A stretch of 64,000 nucleotides of DNA. Origin: Fallopia convolvulus (taxonomy: Eukaryota > Streptophyta > Magnoliopsida > Caryophyllales > Polygonaceae). Below, in pieces: positions 34,908 through 47,838 of the stretch. The stretch lies in the NCBI GenBank assembly GCA_964016875.1, contig OZ024730.1, forward strand, positions 37,890,795 through 37,954,794, in the 5' to 3' direction. Below the pieces are notes generated by a model. That model was not told where the DNA came from. It did no database searches and saw only the letters and a list, made by a program, of their open reading frames with translations. Both the position numbers and the translations under genes were made by a program. The first letter of the stretch is position 1, and every line of letters starts with the position of its first letter.

Positions 34908-35483
34908 GTTTAAACATCCAAACACACAATGCCTTTACACTCTATTTCTTCCTCTTTTACACAAGTTCGGAAGTTCTAAAGCCTAGCAGGGGACGATCTC
35001 ACATATTTCAAAGCAGTGTGGATTCTCAAAATAGAGACATTCACATCTTTTAAACCATCTTTTACAATCAAATTCAAGATATGTGCAGCACACCTCATAT
35101 GCAAAAATCTACCATCCAGCACACTACCACCCCAATGATTAAGTCTTCTTCTCAAATATTTAATAGCCAAATCATTAGGGCTAGCATTATCAACAGTGAG
35201 AGTCATGATGTTTTTAATTCCCCATTCAAGCAAACACTTTACAATAGCCTTGCCAATATACTCACCAGAATGACCAGCTATATGAAAAAAGTTAAGTATC
35301 CTTTTATGGAAAGTCCACTCATCATCTATAAAATGTGTAGTCAAAGACATATAGCTCAAATTTTGGCCAAAAATCCAAGTATCTGTAGTGAGAGAGACTC
35401 TAGAAGACAATTTACTAAAGAACATTTTCATGTTTTTCATCTCTTCAATAAAAAGACCATAGCAATCTCTAGTGATACTCCTG

Positions 35484-38211
35484 TGTAACACCCCGACTTT
35501 CGACGAGGCGCTACTAGGAAATAGACCTCACAAGGTACTATTAATTAGGTTGAAAAATACAGTGTAGGACCTTACAACGCGGGCACGACGAGAAAAACAT
35601 AATAAAACATCCAACCTTTTATTTAATAAAACTTAGAAAACGTATTCATGCATGAATCCCCGAAAGTTATAAATATTCAAATACGACGCAACGCTTACTG
35701 AAACTGAACTAATCAACCAAAATAATAGATAAAATATACTGCTAATTTCATCTTATCAATAATAAAACAACAACCTAACTATCATAAATGAACTAGTGTA
35801 AAACCAATCCCACTATGACACGCGCTCTTTACCGCTCCGGCCCGCCATCTAGCCTCGGTTCCTGCACGGCTCCCTAGTTCATACCTGGAACTGAAAAATA
35901 TTCCCCGAAGGGTCAGCGTCTAATCTACCAAGCTAGAGAGAATACGGAAATTGTTGAACGCTTTGAAATCATTTCTAAAGTCAGTATACAAATCCACAAT
36001 CGCAATCATAACTCTAAAGGCCAATACCTAAGTTAGTTATATCAGTCACACAAAGCCACATACGCATTCACAAACATAATCTCATACCATAAAATTCCTC
36101 CTCTTTCCACAATCCGACTTACAAGGCGCTCATCACCGCGCCGAGTGCAGAGGCAGGCCCTCCCACTCCACTTCCCAATCTCCCTTCTAACTCCGGGCTA
36201 AGCCTCCACTGGAGCGCTTGCCAAAAACACACAGATAATAATTTTCGTTTGAAGGGGTACGATTTTCCCAGTCACACGGGTCAAAGTAGCCAACTCTTCC
36301 TCAACACAGCTACAATGGGCCGTGTCGAAAACGGTACCAACACAGAGAAAACGTTCCAAAATAATTTTCGATAAAACACATTTAAAATCATTAACGCACA
36401 CAACACACAAGGAGTTCGAAACAATTTAAAAGGTATTCGGGACTAGTTCCCAAAACCCGTCCTACAATAACGATACGCAATCTAACAAGGGAGAATAGAA
36501 CCGAGCAAGTCGAAAAACGACTTACCTCGAGTGGAGTGGAGAATTTTAACGAAGATGAAAAGCCTTAATACCCAAGTAGAAGTGATTCCCTAACAAAAAG
36601 AGTATAATTAATTATGTGAGTGAACTAATTTCCTAACCACGATTAACATTTAACACCAGGTTACTGAAAAAAAACACGAACTATCAGATTCTAATCCATG
36701 AACAATCCTAACACGTACTTTGTACTCCACTAACTACAACGCGTACTCAGTTCAATACCCACATTTAACCACTCTAAACAACTAACTCGCTTGATCAAAA
36801 TTTAAGTACTAATGAACTTGTACTCAACCCCCACCTAAATATAACAAGGTTTGACAACCTACGTATTTATATATATAACTAGTCCTAATTGAATCAAATA
36901 ACTACCCAACTTACTCATCATTCAACTAGACTCACTGAAAGCAAAACTAATCTCATGAACAATAAAATATACAATAATATACTCTAACAATCTATACCCT
37001 AACTAATTTTCCCCGCACTAACTAGCTATCAACTAATTCGTTCACAAACTAACTAGTGATTACTATTAGCTACTAACTTACTGATTCATTAGTTAAATAT
37101 ATATGTCAACCTCCACTTAGGCCTCTAGCAAGATACTTCTCTGATCATAGAGTCGATCACACCCATAGCCTACAAAACCACTTAACTACCCGATCGAGAA
37201 TTTATAAATTAACACCATAACCTAACCTCTCATTAAACTTAACCACACTAATCTACTACTAACAAGAGTTAACTAATATTAACACAATCCGACTAAAAAT
37301 AACATACCCCTCATCCTAACTCACCACTACTCCCGCTCACTCCACCGGTCCACACAACAAACCAGGAAGTAGATGATCAAGGAAAACACAGAACGGCCTT
37401 ACCGGTGATCAAGCACGGCGGGGATTGGTGGTGTGATGGCGATCCGATGCACCCCACAACACCAGTCGATCGAAAAAACGGCTCCGACGAAGCAAAACGG
37501 AATGATGTGAGAACCCACCGGATTAAAAGATGTCGATTTCAAGCGTCCTGCAGTACCCGGCCGCCTCCGATCCTGTATGGCGATCCACGTTTTGAGATTT
37601 ACTCGATTGGTGAACAGCTAACGACGGCGACGGCTCGTGGTCCTCACACCGGTGGAAATGAAGTCTTCATCTTTGTTCGCGAGGATAGTTGGGGACACCA
37701 TTGGGTTTGGTTATCGGAGAAGGCAAGAAGGCAACGAGGGAATTAAATCGCCTCTGAAAAGAAACAAGGGTGGAGAATCGGAACAGAGGAGAGGAAGGAT
37801 TGATGAGTGCGAGATGTACGAGAAGAGATCTCTCGCTGGAGCTCTTTGAGGGAGACGACGAGTTTAGAAAGAGGCTCAAATTAGGATTTGATCTAAGAAT
37901 CGGCTAAGATTAGGTTTAGCAAAATAAATGGGGATTTTTTTTTTGGAAGTTTAGAGCTTGCACGAGAATTTCCAGGTTGTTAGGATAAGGTTAAGTTGAT
38001 AAGATTGAATTAGCTAGCTATTGATAAATATTCAAATTTGTAAGTATCTATGTACGTATAAAAAGAAAACAAGGGTATTGGTATATAACTAACGGACCTA
38101 GAGATTTAAATCCTAAACTCGAGGTTACTTGCAGAACATGAAACTCGATAGCTTGTAAATCAAGAAACTCATTTTTGCGGCCTAGAAGGATAAACGAACT
38201 CGAATATTACA
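35484..38211 (-). repeat. 3' LTR of the LARD-like element (2,728 bp)
   Basis: On the plus strand it starts TGTAACACCCC and ends ATATTACA. By eye, about nine substitutions separate it from the other LTR (for example near 35495, 35555-35558, 35743, 35961 and 37860). Small open frames inside (for example 37405-37746) occur in both LTRs and have no recognisable domain. Confidence 0.95.
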
Positions 38212-38226
38212 TACTACCCCTCTTAA
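38212..38226 (-). other. Polypurine tract of the LARD-like element
   Basis: Minus-strand reading TTAAGAGGGGTAGTA lies directly before the 3' LTR, where plus-strand DNA synthesis is primed. Confidence 0.75.
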
Positions 38227-41200
38227 GAAAGTTTCGTCCCGAAACTTTTATAGCTGTTATACATGAACATCCCTTAACGACTTCCGATGTTTCACAACTT
38301 CTCCCCCTAAAAAGGGGTTCGTCCTCGAACCTAATTCGTAAATAAGGAACTAACAAGTCAAACCACAATGCATAACACACTATTATAAACATGACAAGTA
38401 ACACAGAAGGCATAATTGAAGCAACCAATAAAAACGTCAAACAATATAAAACAGACTGCACACACTACCGACTACTAGTTCTGAACTCTCACTAACTACT
38501 AACTCATTCACTCGAACACCTCCACTAAACCAGGGTACCGTTTTGGGTATAGCTCCCAGTCTCCCACTCCTCCTAGTCTTGGCCTCCTAAGTGGCCTCCT
38601 CAATCTAATACATAGGACCTTAGCATATCCTCTAAGTCTGAATCATCCTCTAATTGGGCCGCGATCTGCGAGTCATGATCAGTTTCGTATGTTTAAATTT
38701 CTTGCCCCTCAGACCACGTATAACGACGGATAACCTTAATGCTCCCTTCCATTCTTTGGAGTGTTTGACGAATTTCTTAGCGTTAAAGAATCTTCTCCAC
38801 CTACACATTAATTGGTATTGCTAACTACATTCTTCAGCATGATATCTCCTCAATTGCATTCCTTTATTCAAAGTTCACTGCTAACATTTGTCGGTCCAAT
38901 AGCCATCACAGTCACCATATCAAAAGGTAACAAACTTCCAACTTATGTGATTCTACGCGCTTAAGCCATCCTGGCTGCTTTAGCTTTAACTCACAGTAAC
39001 CAGAGATGTATTTTTATTCCAAAGATGCAGGACAATTAATCCTTATCTTTCTATAATGTACAAACGTTGGGGCATTATTAATCACTTGGGTAAACCTCAA
39101 GGTCTCACGATAATGGCGGTTTGGTACACTAACCATCCCAGTTGCAACTCTCCCAATAATCTAAATTTAAGCAACCTTCTTGTTTTCTTCAAAATTGGTA
39201 CATAAGGGTTCAAGCTAGGAAACTCATGTACACCCCAATATGTCAGTCTCCCAAGTCCTTACTCCAATACCCCATTTGGCCCAGGCACATCCACTTGATC
39301 AGTTTGACCCTCGACCCCAAGTAACAGTTAGAATTTAGTCATCTCGCTGAGAGGCTCACACCACTTAGGTAACTAAGGGTCGTATACACCACTTGACTCC
39401 TATTATACTTGTATCAACTAGATGCATTCCCTGTTCGAATAATACAGCTTATGACCGAGTGCTAACCTCTCAACATATATTCTCTAATGTCCTTAAGTCT
39501 TCTAGGTCAACTTAAACCTCCCTGTTGTACTTGCACAAATGGCCACCCAACCAAAGTTCCATTCCCAAACTTGACCTCCAGGTTTTCGACTGCCAATCAT
39601 AGCAAACTAATCCAATGGAGTTCCAACCCTGATTGATGAACCTCCAAACATCATGGTCAAAGTCTTGCTTAAAACATTATTACTGCACAATACTTCCATA
39701 TTGATGGCTTTGGTACTAGTCTAAATCCTTTCTGAGCGAAATAGACACCACAAATATCTCTATCCATACTCTAATTGTTGTTTCTCACGAAATCCATAAC
39801 CAAGTATATGTCTATATAAAACCTTCTCAACAGGTTCCATGTAATTTTTTTTTTCATTCTCTTTTTTTTTTTCCAATAGTGTTGAGCGGGTTTTCACTTC
39901 TACTCCAAATCTCCTTTACCTTACAACTCCTCAATGGTGGTTCCCAAAACCCCACATGTGTCTTATCGCTAGTAAATTTTCTCCAACTAAACGACTGATT
40001 CTCTCTTACATGACTTATCCATAATACTCTTGAATCGCTTCTATGGTTGTGTTCCTTCATCGAATTTTTCTGTAAGTATGAATAATTTGAGTGAAACAAC
40101 ATCCGCTTCTAAGTCATATTCACTAGCATTACAGAATACCCAATACCTCTCATCATTAAATATGGACAACACACTTCAACTATCATCCTGGTAATGCCTC
40201 CTTCATTATTCTCTTTTCTGGATATCACTAATCTTCCAAGTCAAGATCTTCCAGAGCTTGAGCTATCCTAGCATCTTATGCTTCAATTTATTTTTTATTT
40301 TATTTTATTTTTATGATGACGTTCTTTAGTTGGTGTTTGTCTATCCAAACTTAACACAAATCGAATTCGGTCATGTCCAATTGGTCACCCGTTCCTTATC
40401 TTGTTTCTGCTCGCATGGCTCCCATGACTTTATCTCCCTGTATGCATTGGCGATTACTCAATCTTTTCTTTCATAACACACTTCTTATAGATTTGAGGCA
40501 TTATTAGAATTGACATATCTCACACAACCCTGTGATATAGATTGTTTGAGTATACAAGTCATCCTACCCTTCATTTAGCCTCAATTCTTTTGGTACCCTA
40601 ACTTCCCAATGATTTCCTTAATTACACTTAATCCGGTCAATGGTGGTTTAGACAAGGAATCTTTCTTACACCCCACCAAAAGTTTAACTTTTCCTTCCAT
40701 ATGTTTTGTGACGCATTCCCATTTCAAAGATACTTCTAACATACTATAATTTCGATTCTTTCTAGAACAATCCTTATTTTCTCAATTTGAGTCACATGTT
40801 CCCAGCATGCTCCTCGTGTATCCGAAAACATACTCCACAAGCCTTACATATCAATGGTATTGTTTAATAATCAATGTAGTCTCGAAGAAGGAAGCTTGCT
40901 CTTGACACACCCTATTGGACATTAGTTAACTTCACAACATTCGATACACCCTTCACAATGCTCATATCACATGTAGTTATATTTTGGACATCCTCCTCTT
41001 AAGTCCTCAATTGAAACTAACCAAATCTAGAGAATGGCGAACTTCACTATGGTCAATCCAACCGAGCAATATTTCATGACAACAGATTCTTAACTCTAAC
41101 TTCAAGTTCAACTTCTTGCGAACCCAATTGAACCTCTCACAGAAGTGCCTTCGGTGCATTACCCCCTTCTCCATAATTCCATCACTTCAGTATTCAATTC

Positions 41201-42442
41201 TAACGTCACGATTCGGTCTAGGCATTGAGAAACCGGCTTGAGTAGTCTAATCTATGACTTGGAGTAACTAACAAGATCTACTTCTCATTGAATTTGTAGT
41301 CGTGACAACTCCCCATGAAAACATCTTCAAATGCTCACATGACTCAAATATTCAGAAATCGTATACACTACTTGACTTGCGATGAACTTGGATCTCATTC
41401 TATGTAGTAGATGCTATGAATATTCCTTTCGTACTCGATTGACTTGCTAATTTCCAAAAGTCCCAAACATAGCTATAGGCCCTTGTGATCGACTCAACTA
41501 GATCCATTTCAAGACTTTTTTTTTTCTTTACATACACGTCCTCCATTCTCATATTTTCAAACTTCCATGCATGACATGATTTCCTAGTCAACTTTGCTTT
41601 TGCCTCAATCCTCTACTCGAAGCTTTGTCGAATGTAGTTCTGAAGATAATTCATCCTAAACCCTTTCTCGAGTCCTCCATCTCTCATCTCCTCTCTGTTT
41701 GATCTTACAACCTCTATTATGAGAGGTGACCTAAATATTTTCTCAAGCAGGTTCTACTTCGTTGTCTGCCTAGATCCTCATAGCCCGGCTTAGTCTCGTT
41801 AGCTCCTTGGCCTTGCCCGTAATAACTCACTTTCTTATGACTGTCTCCGAGTAAGTCAAGTCAATCATGAATAGTTGCATCTCTGTTTTAATTTATAGTC
41901 TTCACTCTAGGATTGTCTTGATAAGGTGGGCACTCAAGCTTGTCCAAGGCGGGTAACCAACTTCCTTCAGTCATCACTCCTATTTAAAGTTTTCCAATTA
42001 TCACCTCTATATTATGAGCACCTATGTAAGATCTTCTTTAGTATTAATTTAACTTCTCTACGTCGATAACTTGTCCTTTCTTCGATACTGAATTCAACCA
42101 CCCGATCTCATACCAGACCGGTATTAAGTACTCATTGGAGGATACACAACCCGATATGTCAACTCTTCTCTTAGGGTTCACTAAAATCCCCCCCTAACGA
42201 TGCCAACTATAGGAACGGTTTTGACTTCTACCAACACTTATACTAATATTAGAAAGTTAGAGAACTAAACAAAGTCATGTCCTTCAGCTGACGGTGGCGG
42301 AGTCGCGACGTGTCACCTACCCCTCCTAAATGCAACATGCCTACCCCAGTTAAAACATTTTGAAAACACCGGCCGGTTTTAGTTTTAAATTGGACCTCGG
42401 GTACACTCGTTGGTCAGTTCCATGTGCCCTGTTGTCAACCTC
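38227..42442. other. Non-coding interior of the LARD-like element
   Basis: More than 4 kb without a frame above about 85 codons and no gag, protease, RT or integrase motif that I could see in the open frames. Only the extreme 3' part recalls Gypsy pol ends. Six-frame profile comparison could still reveal degraded pol. Confidence 0.75.
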
Positions 42443-42457
42443 GCTCTGATACCAATT
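42443..42457 (-). other. Primer-binding site of the LARD-like element
   Basis: The minus strand reads AATTGGTATCAGAGC, with TGGTATCAGAGC complementary to the 3' end of initiator methionine tRNA, three bases after the 5' LTR (which ends at 42458 on this strand). Confidence 0.92.
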
Positions 42458-45185
42458 TGTAACACCCCAACTTTCGACGAGGCGCTACTAGGAAATAGAC
42501 CTCACAAGGTACTATTAATTAGGTTGACAACTACAGTGTAGGACCTTACAACGCGGGCACGACGAGAAAAACATAATAAAACATCCAACCTTTTATTTAA
42601 TAAAACTTAGAAAACGTATTCATGCATGAATCCCCGAAAGTTATAAATATTCAAATACGACGCAACGCTTACTGAAACTGAACTAATCAACCAAAATAAT
42701 AGATAAAATATACTGTTAATTTCATCTTATCAATAATAAAACAACAACCTAACTATCATAAATGAACTAGTGTAAAACCAATCCCACTATGACACGCGCT
42801 CTTTACCGCTCCGGCCCGCCATCTAGCCTCGGTTCCTGCACGGCTCCCTAGTTCATACCTGGAACTGAAAAATATTCCCCGAAGGGTCAGCGTCTAATCT
42901 ACCAAGCTAGAGAGAATACGGAAATTGTTGAACGTTTTGAAATCATTTCTAAAGTCAGTATACAAATCCACAATCGCAATCATAACTCTAAAGGCCAATA
43001 CCTAAGTTAGTTATATCAGTCACACAAAGCCACATACGCATTCACAAACATAATCTCATACCATAAAATTCCTCCTTTTTCCACAATCCGACTTTCAAGG
43101 CGCTCATCACCGCGCCGAGTGCAGAGGCAGGCCCTCCCACTCCACTTCCCAATCTCCCTTCTAACTCCGGGCTAAGCCTCCACTGGAGCGCTTGCCAAAA
43201 ACACACAGATAATAATTTTCGTTTGAAGGGGTACGATTTTCCCAGTCACACGGGTCAAAGTAGCCAACTCTTCCTCAACACAGCTACAATGGGCCGTGTC
43301 GGAAACGGTACCAACACAGAGAAAACGTTCCAAAATAATTTTCGATAAAACACATTTAAAATCATTAACGCACACAACACACAAGGAGTTCGAAACAATT
43401 TAAAAGGTATTCGGGACTAGTTCCCAAAACCCGTCCTACAATAACGATACGCAATCTAACAAGGGAGAATAGAACCGAGCAAGTCGAAAAACGACTTACC
43501 TCGAGTGGAGTGGAGAATTTTAACGAAGATGAAAAGCCTTAATACCCAAGTAGAAGTGATTCCCTAACAAAAAGAGTATAATTAATTATGTGAGTGAACT
43601 AATTTCCTAACCACGATTAACATTTAACACCAGGTTACTGAAAAAAAACACGAACTATCAGATTCTAATCCATGAACAATCCTAACACGTACTTTGTACT
43701 CCACTAACTACAACGCGTACTCAGTTCAATACCCACATTTAACCACTCTAAACAACTAACTCGCTTGATCAAAATTTAAGTACTAATGAACTTGTACTCA
43801 ACCCCCACCTAAATATAACAAGGTTTGACAACCTACGTATTTATATATATAACTAGTCCTAATTGAATCAAATAACTACCCAACTTACTCATCATTCAAC
43901 TAGACTCACTGAAAGCAAAACTAATCTCATGAACAATAAAATATACAATAATATACTCTAACAATCTATACCCTAACTAATTTTCCCCGCACTAACTAGC
44001 TATCAACTAATTCGTTCACAAACTAACTAGTGATTACTATTAGCTACTAACTTACTGATTCATTAGTTAAATATATATGTCAACCTCCACTTAGGCCTCT
44101 AGCAAGATACTTCTCTGATCATAGAGTCGATCACACCCATAGCCTACAAAACCACTTAACTACCCGATCGAGAATTTATAAATTAACACCATAACCTAAC
44201 CTCTCATTAAACTTAACCACACTAATCTACTACTAACAAGAGTTAACTAATATTAACACAATCCGACTAAAAATAACATACCCCTCATCCTAACTCACCA
44301 CTACTCCCGCTCACTCCACCGGTCCACACAACAAACCAGGAAGTAGATGATCAAGGAAAACACAGAACGGCCTTACCGGTGATCAAGCACGGCGGGGATT
44401 GGTGGTGTGATGGCGATCCGATGCACCCCACAACACCAGTCGATCGAAAAAACGGCTCCGACGAAGCAAAACGGAATGATGTGAGAACCCACCGGATTAA
44501 AAGATGTCGATTTCAAGCGTCCTGCAGTACCCGGCCGCCTCCGATCCTGTATGGCGATCCACGTTTTGAGATTTACTCGATTGGTGAACAGCTAACGACG
44601 GCGACGGCTCGTGGTCCTCACACCGGTGGAAATGAAGTCTTCATCTTTGTTCGCGAGGATAGTTGGGGACACCATTGGGTTTGGTTATCGGAGAAGGCAA
44701 GAAGGCAACGAGGGAATTAAATCGCCTCTGAAAAGAAACAAGGGTGGAGAATCGGAACAGAGGAGAGGAAGGATTGATGAGTGCGAGATGTACGAGAAGA
44801 GATCTCTCGCTGGAGCTCTTTGAGGGAGACGACAAGTTTAGAAAGAGGCTCAAATTAGGATTTGATCTAAGAATCGGCTAAGATTAGGTTTAGCAAAATA
44901 AATGGGGATTTTTTTTTTGGAAGTTTAGAGCTTGCACGAGAATTTCCAGGTTGTTAGGATAAGGTTAAGTTGATAAGATTGAATTAGCTAGCTATTGATA
45001 AATATTCAAATTTGTAAGTATCTATGTACGTATAAAAAGAAAACAAGGGTATTGGTATATAACTAACGGACCTAGAGATTTAAATCCTAAACTCGAGGTT
45101 ACTTGCAGAACATGAAACTCGATAGCTTGTAAATCAAGAAACTCATTTTTGCGGCCTAGAAGGATAAACGAACTCGAATATTACA
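42458..45185 (-). repeat. 5' LTR of the LARD-like element (2,728 bp)
   Basis: Same length and ends as its partner. Adjacent to the PBS, so it is the 5' LTR in minus orientation. Confidence 0.95.
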
Positions 45186-45726
45186 TCATGCGAGAAGGGA
45201 CAACAAAGAGAGGGTTTAACAACTTGCAGAATTCACGAAATCCTTCATGCTCAACAAAACTAAATGGTAACTCATCCATAATAATCATACGAGCAAGTCC
45301 TACTCGTGCCTCTTCTTGATTAAATTGCCACAACTTAAGAACATTTATAATATGAACCTTTCCATCATTATCAACAACAAACTTAGCCTCAAAATCAATC
45401 AAATTTTGCTTCTTAATAGCTAGATTGGCTGGATTCTTTTTACATCTTTCAAAGTGATTTTTCATGCCACTTGTTCTAGTTTTAGTTGAAGCATGAATAG
45501 CAGCAGAACAATACTTGCATTTAGCTGATACCTCATCGAGTTTATCAAAATGTTCCCATTGAATCGAAGGCTTCCTCTTTGTTTATTTTGCAACACTTCC
45601 AGCAATGGAAGCAACATTAGTAGAAGCTACAATTGATTCCATAGGCTGAGTTGCATTGATTTCTTCATTCCTATTTTCAGTAGTATTTGCATCCACATTT
45701 TCTGGGCAGTCTAGCATCTGTTTCAT

Positions 45727-46893
45727 TAAAAAAAAAAGAACAAAGTCAATCACACTGCACGAGTGCACATACTCCTAGTGAAACGAAGACATTTCTTTGT
45801 TTGAATTCATACATAAACTAGCAAGTAGCCAAGAAATTCACACATAAACTAGTTTTTTTAAAAATAAATACATTTTGATATATAACAAACTAGCAACTCA
45901 GTAATAGACTAATAGTTACAGGCTTACAGTGAGTCGATCAACAACAGTTTCAGACTTACGGCAAAATAAATAACAAAGACCTTTCCTCGCTAAAAATTGC
46001 ATGTAGGCTTACAACAAGACAGGCTTACAACAAGTCCACTCATCATCTTTAAAAACGCATCAAATACATGCAAGTATGCTAAAAAATCTTCAGAAACATA
46101 AAGAAATCTTCAAAAACGGCATAAAAGGAGACACCATAAAGCTAAAAATCGCATAGTATATATGCTCATCAATTGCAATAGTTAAAGTAAGTTAGCAACA
46201 ATTACAACAAAAAAAAACAAAGAGCATAAGAGAATGAACCTTTCTAGGGCGATGTTGCCTGCTGCAAGGAGTGTAAGTGACTTGGAGAAGGGAACGCAAC
46301 ACTCGACACTGTCGGCAGTCGGAGAAGGGAACACAACGAATCAACGAATCAGCAGTAGCACTTGGCAGACCTGGAGGGAATGGAACGTACTCGACAGTCG
46401 TCGAATCAGTTTGTGAACGTCACTTAGGACGAAAAAGAGTGGAGACGAGAAGGCTCAGAATAAGCGGCACATTTTTAGGTCAGATAGAAGATTTGGCCAT
46501 TTGGGAAATTTTTAGGTTTTTTAGTCCCCACTCCCCTGCGCAAACTGAATACTAGCGCCTCAATTTTTTCACAACTTTGTTAGTAAGTCACTGACTATCA
46601 ATACAAGCGTCGTGCTGCTAGGCGATGCGGTGGAGTACTGCACCCTAGATGGTGAGAGTCCAGTAGCCGAAAGCATCACTGAGAGTTAAAAAAAATTACA
46701 CTATAAATAAAATTTATAATAACTAGTTTGTTATATATCAAAATGTATTGATTTTTAAATAAAACTAATTAGTTATATAATTCCCCTTTTTAAAAATATA
46801 TAATATATTATAAAAATATTATCGGTTCATCGATTAACCGTTCGTAAAAATATGATAATCTTATCCGAACCGTTGAACCGTTAAAAGTATCGG
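45727..46893. other. hAT 5' flank and right subterminal region
   Basis: Upstream of the transposase start on the minus strand; would hold its promoter and leader. The segment 46230-46560 is less AT-rich, with open plus-strand frames that look like chance. The end (46815-46885) has CGATTAACCG/GAACCGTTAA subterminal repeats. Confidence 0.5.
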
Positions 46894-47838
46894 CAGGGGC
46901 GGAACCAGAAACTTCCGATTGCAGGGGCCAATAAATTTTTCTAATCTAACTAATGTGTTATCAATTTTAAAAAATATTCCCCTGTTCAGAAATACATGTC
47001 GTTTTAGCATAATTCTTTTGTTTAGTAATATTTGTCATTTGACATATTTTATCACTTTTTTCCAGTATTATCTTCAATAACTAAACATATTTACATATAA
47101 ATAAAATACAAGTGAAAAGATCTTAAGAAGATTGACGGTATTTAAGTCATATCATATGGTTTTATAATTTTTAAGAAAATTCTTAAAACGACATGTATTT
47201 TTGAACGAATGGAGTACAATATTTAAAAATATTTTTAAAAAATCTTAAAATTATTAATGCATAATTAAAATAAATACTTAAATACGCATATTTTTTTCAA
47301 AATAGCAAAATATTATTATATAAGATAGTGTTGACAAAGATGTAGAAATAAAAATATAAATGTATACAAAAAAAAGAATATATTTTATTGAGGTGAGTCT
47401 AAAACATTTTAGAATAAAACTGCATTAAGGAAATAATGTTTTATAAAGACAACAATTATGTTTCAGAATACAAGCGGATTGAATCTATAAACACAAAATG
47501 CTCATAACTAAAAACTAAATTCAAAAATGAAATCCTCGTACTAATAATGAATTGTGTGATTCAAGACATCCCAACAATAACTTATTCAAAGCTTTCGGGT
47601 TTAATTACACTATGAAAGTAGGAAGTTTAGCAAAAGATAAAAACATTCTATGTAAATGACTTGTTAGAAGTGGTTTGTATATGTCTAATCTTAAAACGTT
47701 CATAACTTTTTGCTCAAATGTCAGATTGGAGCGTATAATATATCAAAACGAAGCTATTGACACGAGGAATATATATACCAAAAATATTTTTGGATTGGGG
47801 GCCATGGCCCACTCCCGCCCCCATATAGTTCCGCCGGC
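46894..47838. mobile_element. Eroded hAT-like MITE with CAGGGGCGGAACC end
   Basis: The left end CAGGGGCGGAACC and the right-end remnant GTTCCGCCGG (near 47828) are inverted. GGGGCCA next to the left end and GGGGGCCATGGCCC near the right end also pair. The right terminus is degenerate and no TSD is clear. Contains a nested Stowaway MITE. Confidence 0.6.
46977..47214. mobile_element. Stowaway-type MITE, 238 bp
   Basis: Inverted ends TTCAGAAATACATGTCGTTTTA and AAAACGACATGTATTTTTGAA with degenerate CTCC/GGAG tips, flanked by TA at 46975-46976 and 47215-47216. It lies inside the CAGGGGCGGAACC element. Confidence 0.85.

Larger units (their letters stand above)
35484..45185 (-). mobile_element. Recent non-autonomous LTR retrotransposon (LARD-like), 9,702 bp
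   Basis: Two LTRs of identical length (2,728 bp) flank a 4,246-bp interior with no long coding frame. A PBS for initiator methionine tRNA and a polypurine tract sit in the correct places for minus-strand orientation. TSDs are TCCTG (35479-35483) and TCATG (45186-45190), one mismatch. At the 3' end of the interior, GAGGACGAACCCCTTTTTAG and CGGGACGAAACTTTCTTAAG resemble the last bases of Tekay/Del Gypsy pol genes, so it probably descends from such an element with gag-pol replaced or lost. Large LTRs plus a non-coding interior is the LARD pattern; mobilisation would depend on proteins from a related autonomous element. Confidence 0.93.
30633..45726 (-). pseudogene. hAT transposase (BED zinc finger, RICESLEEPER-like), split by insertions
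   Basis: Minus-strand pieces in order. 45726-45186: Met start, then a BED finger (W-x2-F....CKYC....MKNHFERC) with one TAA stop just before it, ending at FVVPSRM. 35483-34908: RNase H-like core with TTDTW (first Asp), TVDNAS (second Asp) and RCAAHILNLIV; a frameshift follows SSPARL, and stops lie at about 34939-34954. 34197-34004: ETRWNSPDLML and the DUF4413 block to FYDAT. 32055-31847: LRLSGSFYATRNHF to YDEENAAVMKSKVQA. 31057-30633: C-terminal dimerisation block (FDILQWWKDHQKRYP...ASESAFSTGG) to a stop. Each break matches a TSD-flanked insertion. In life it would cut and paste hAT DNA; this copy cannot. No joined protein is given. Confidence 0.9.
29527..46893 (-). mobile_element. Large hAT transposon enlarged by four nested insertions (composite)
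   Basis: The two outer parts share CGGTTAACCG-style subterminal repeats (29545-29660 and about 46815-46885), the same style as the complete hAT MITE at 34198. Between them lies one BED-type hAT transposase on the minus strand. The insertions at 31058-31846, 32056-34003, 34198-34907 and 35484-45185 add about 13.1 kb, so the original element was about 4.2 kb. Its terminal TIR and 8-bp TSD were not identified: the right end is abutted by another MITE at 46894, and the left end near 29527 is approximate. Confidence 0.65.

Noticed and set aside
36198..36410. 70-codon frame, repeated at 43172
   Set aside because: Again LTR sequence; no start context or homology.
37405..37746. 113-codon gene, repeated at 44379-44720
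   Set aside because: Both copies are in the LTRs of the LARD-like element, so identity reflects LTR duplication. No domain recognised and the opposite strand is also open.
46234..46555. Small plus-strand genes near the hAT right side
   Set aside because: They overlap each other in the presumed promoter of the minus-strand transposase and show no homology.
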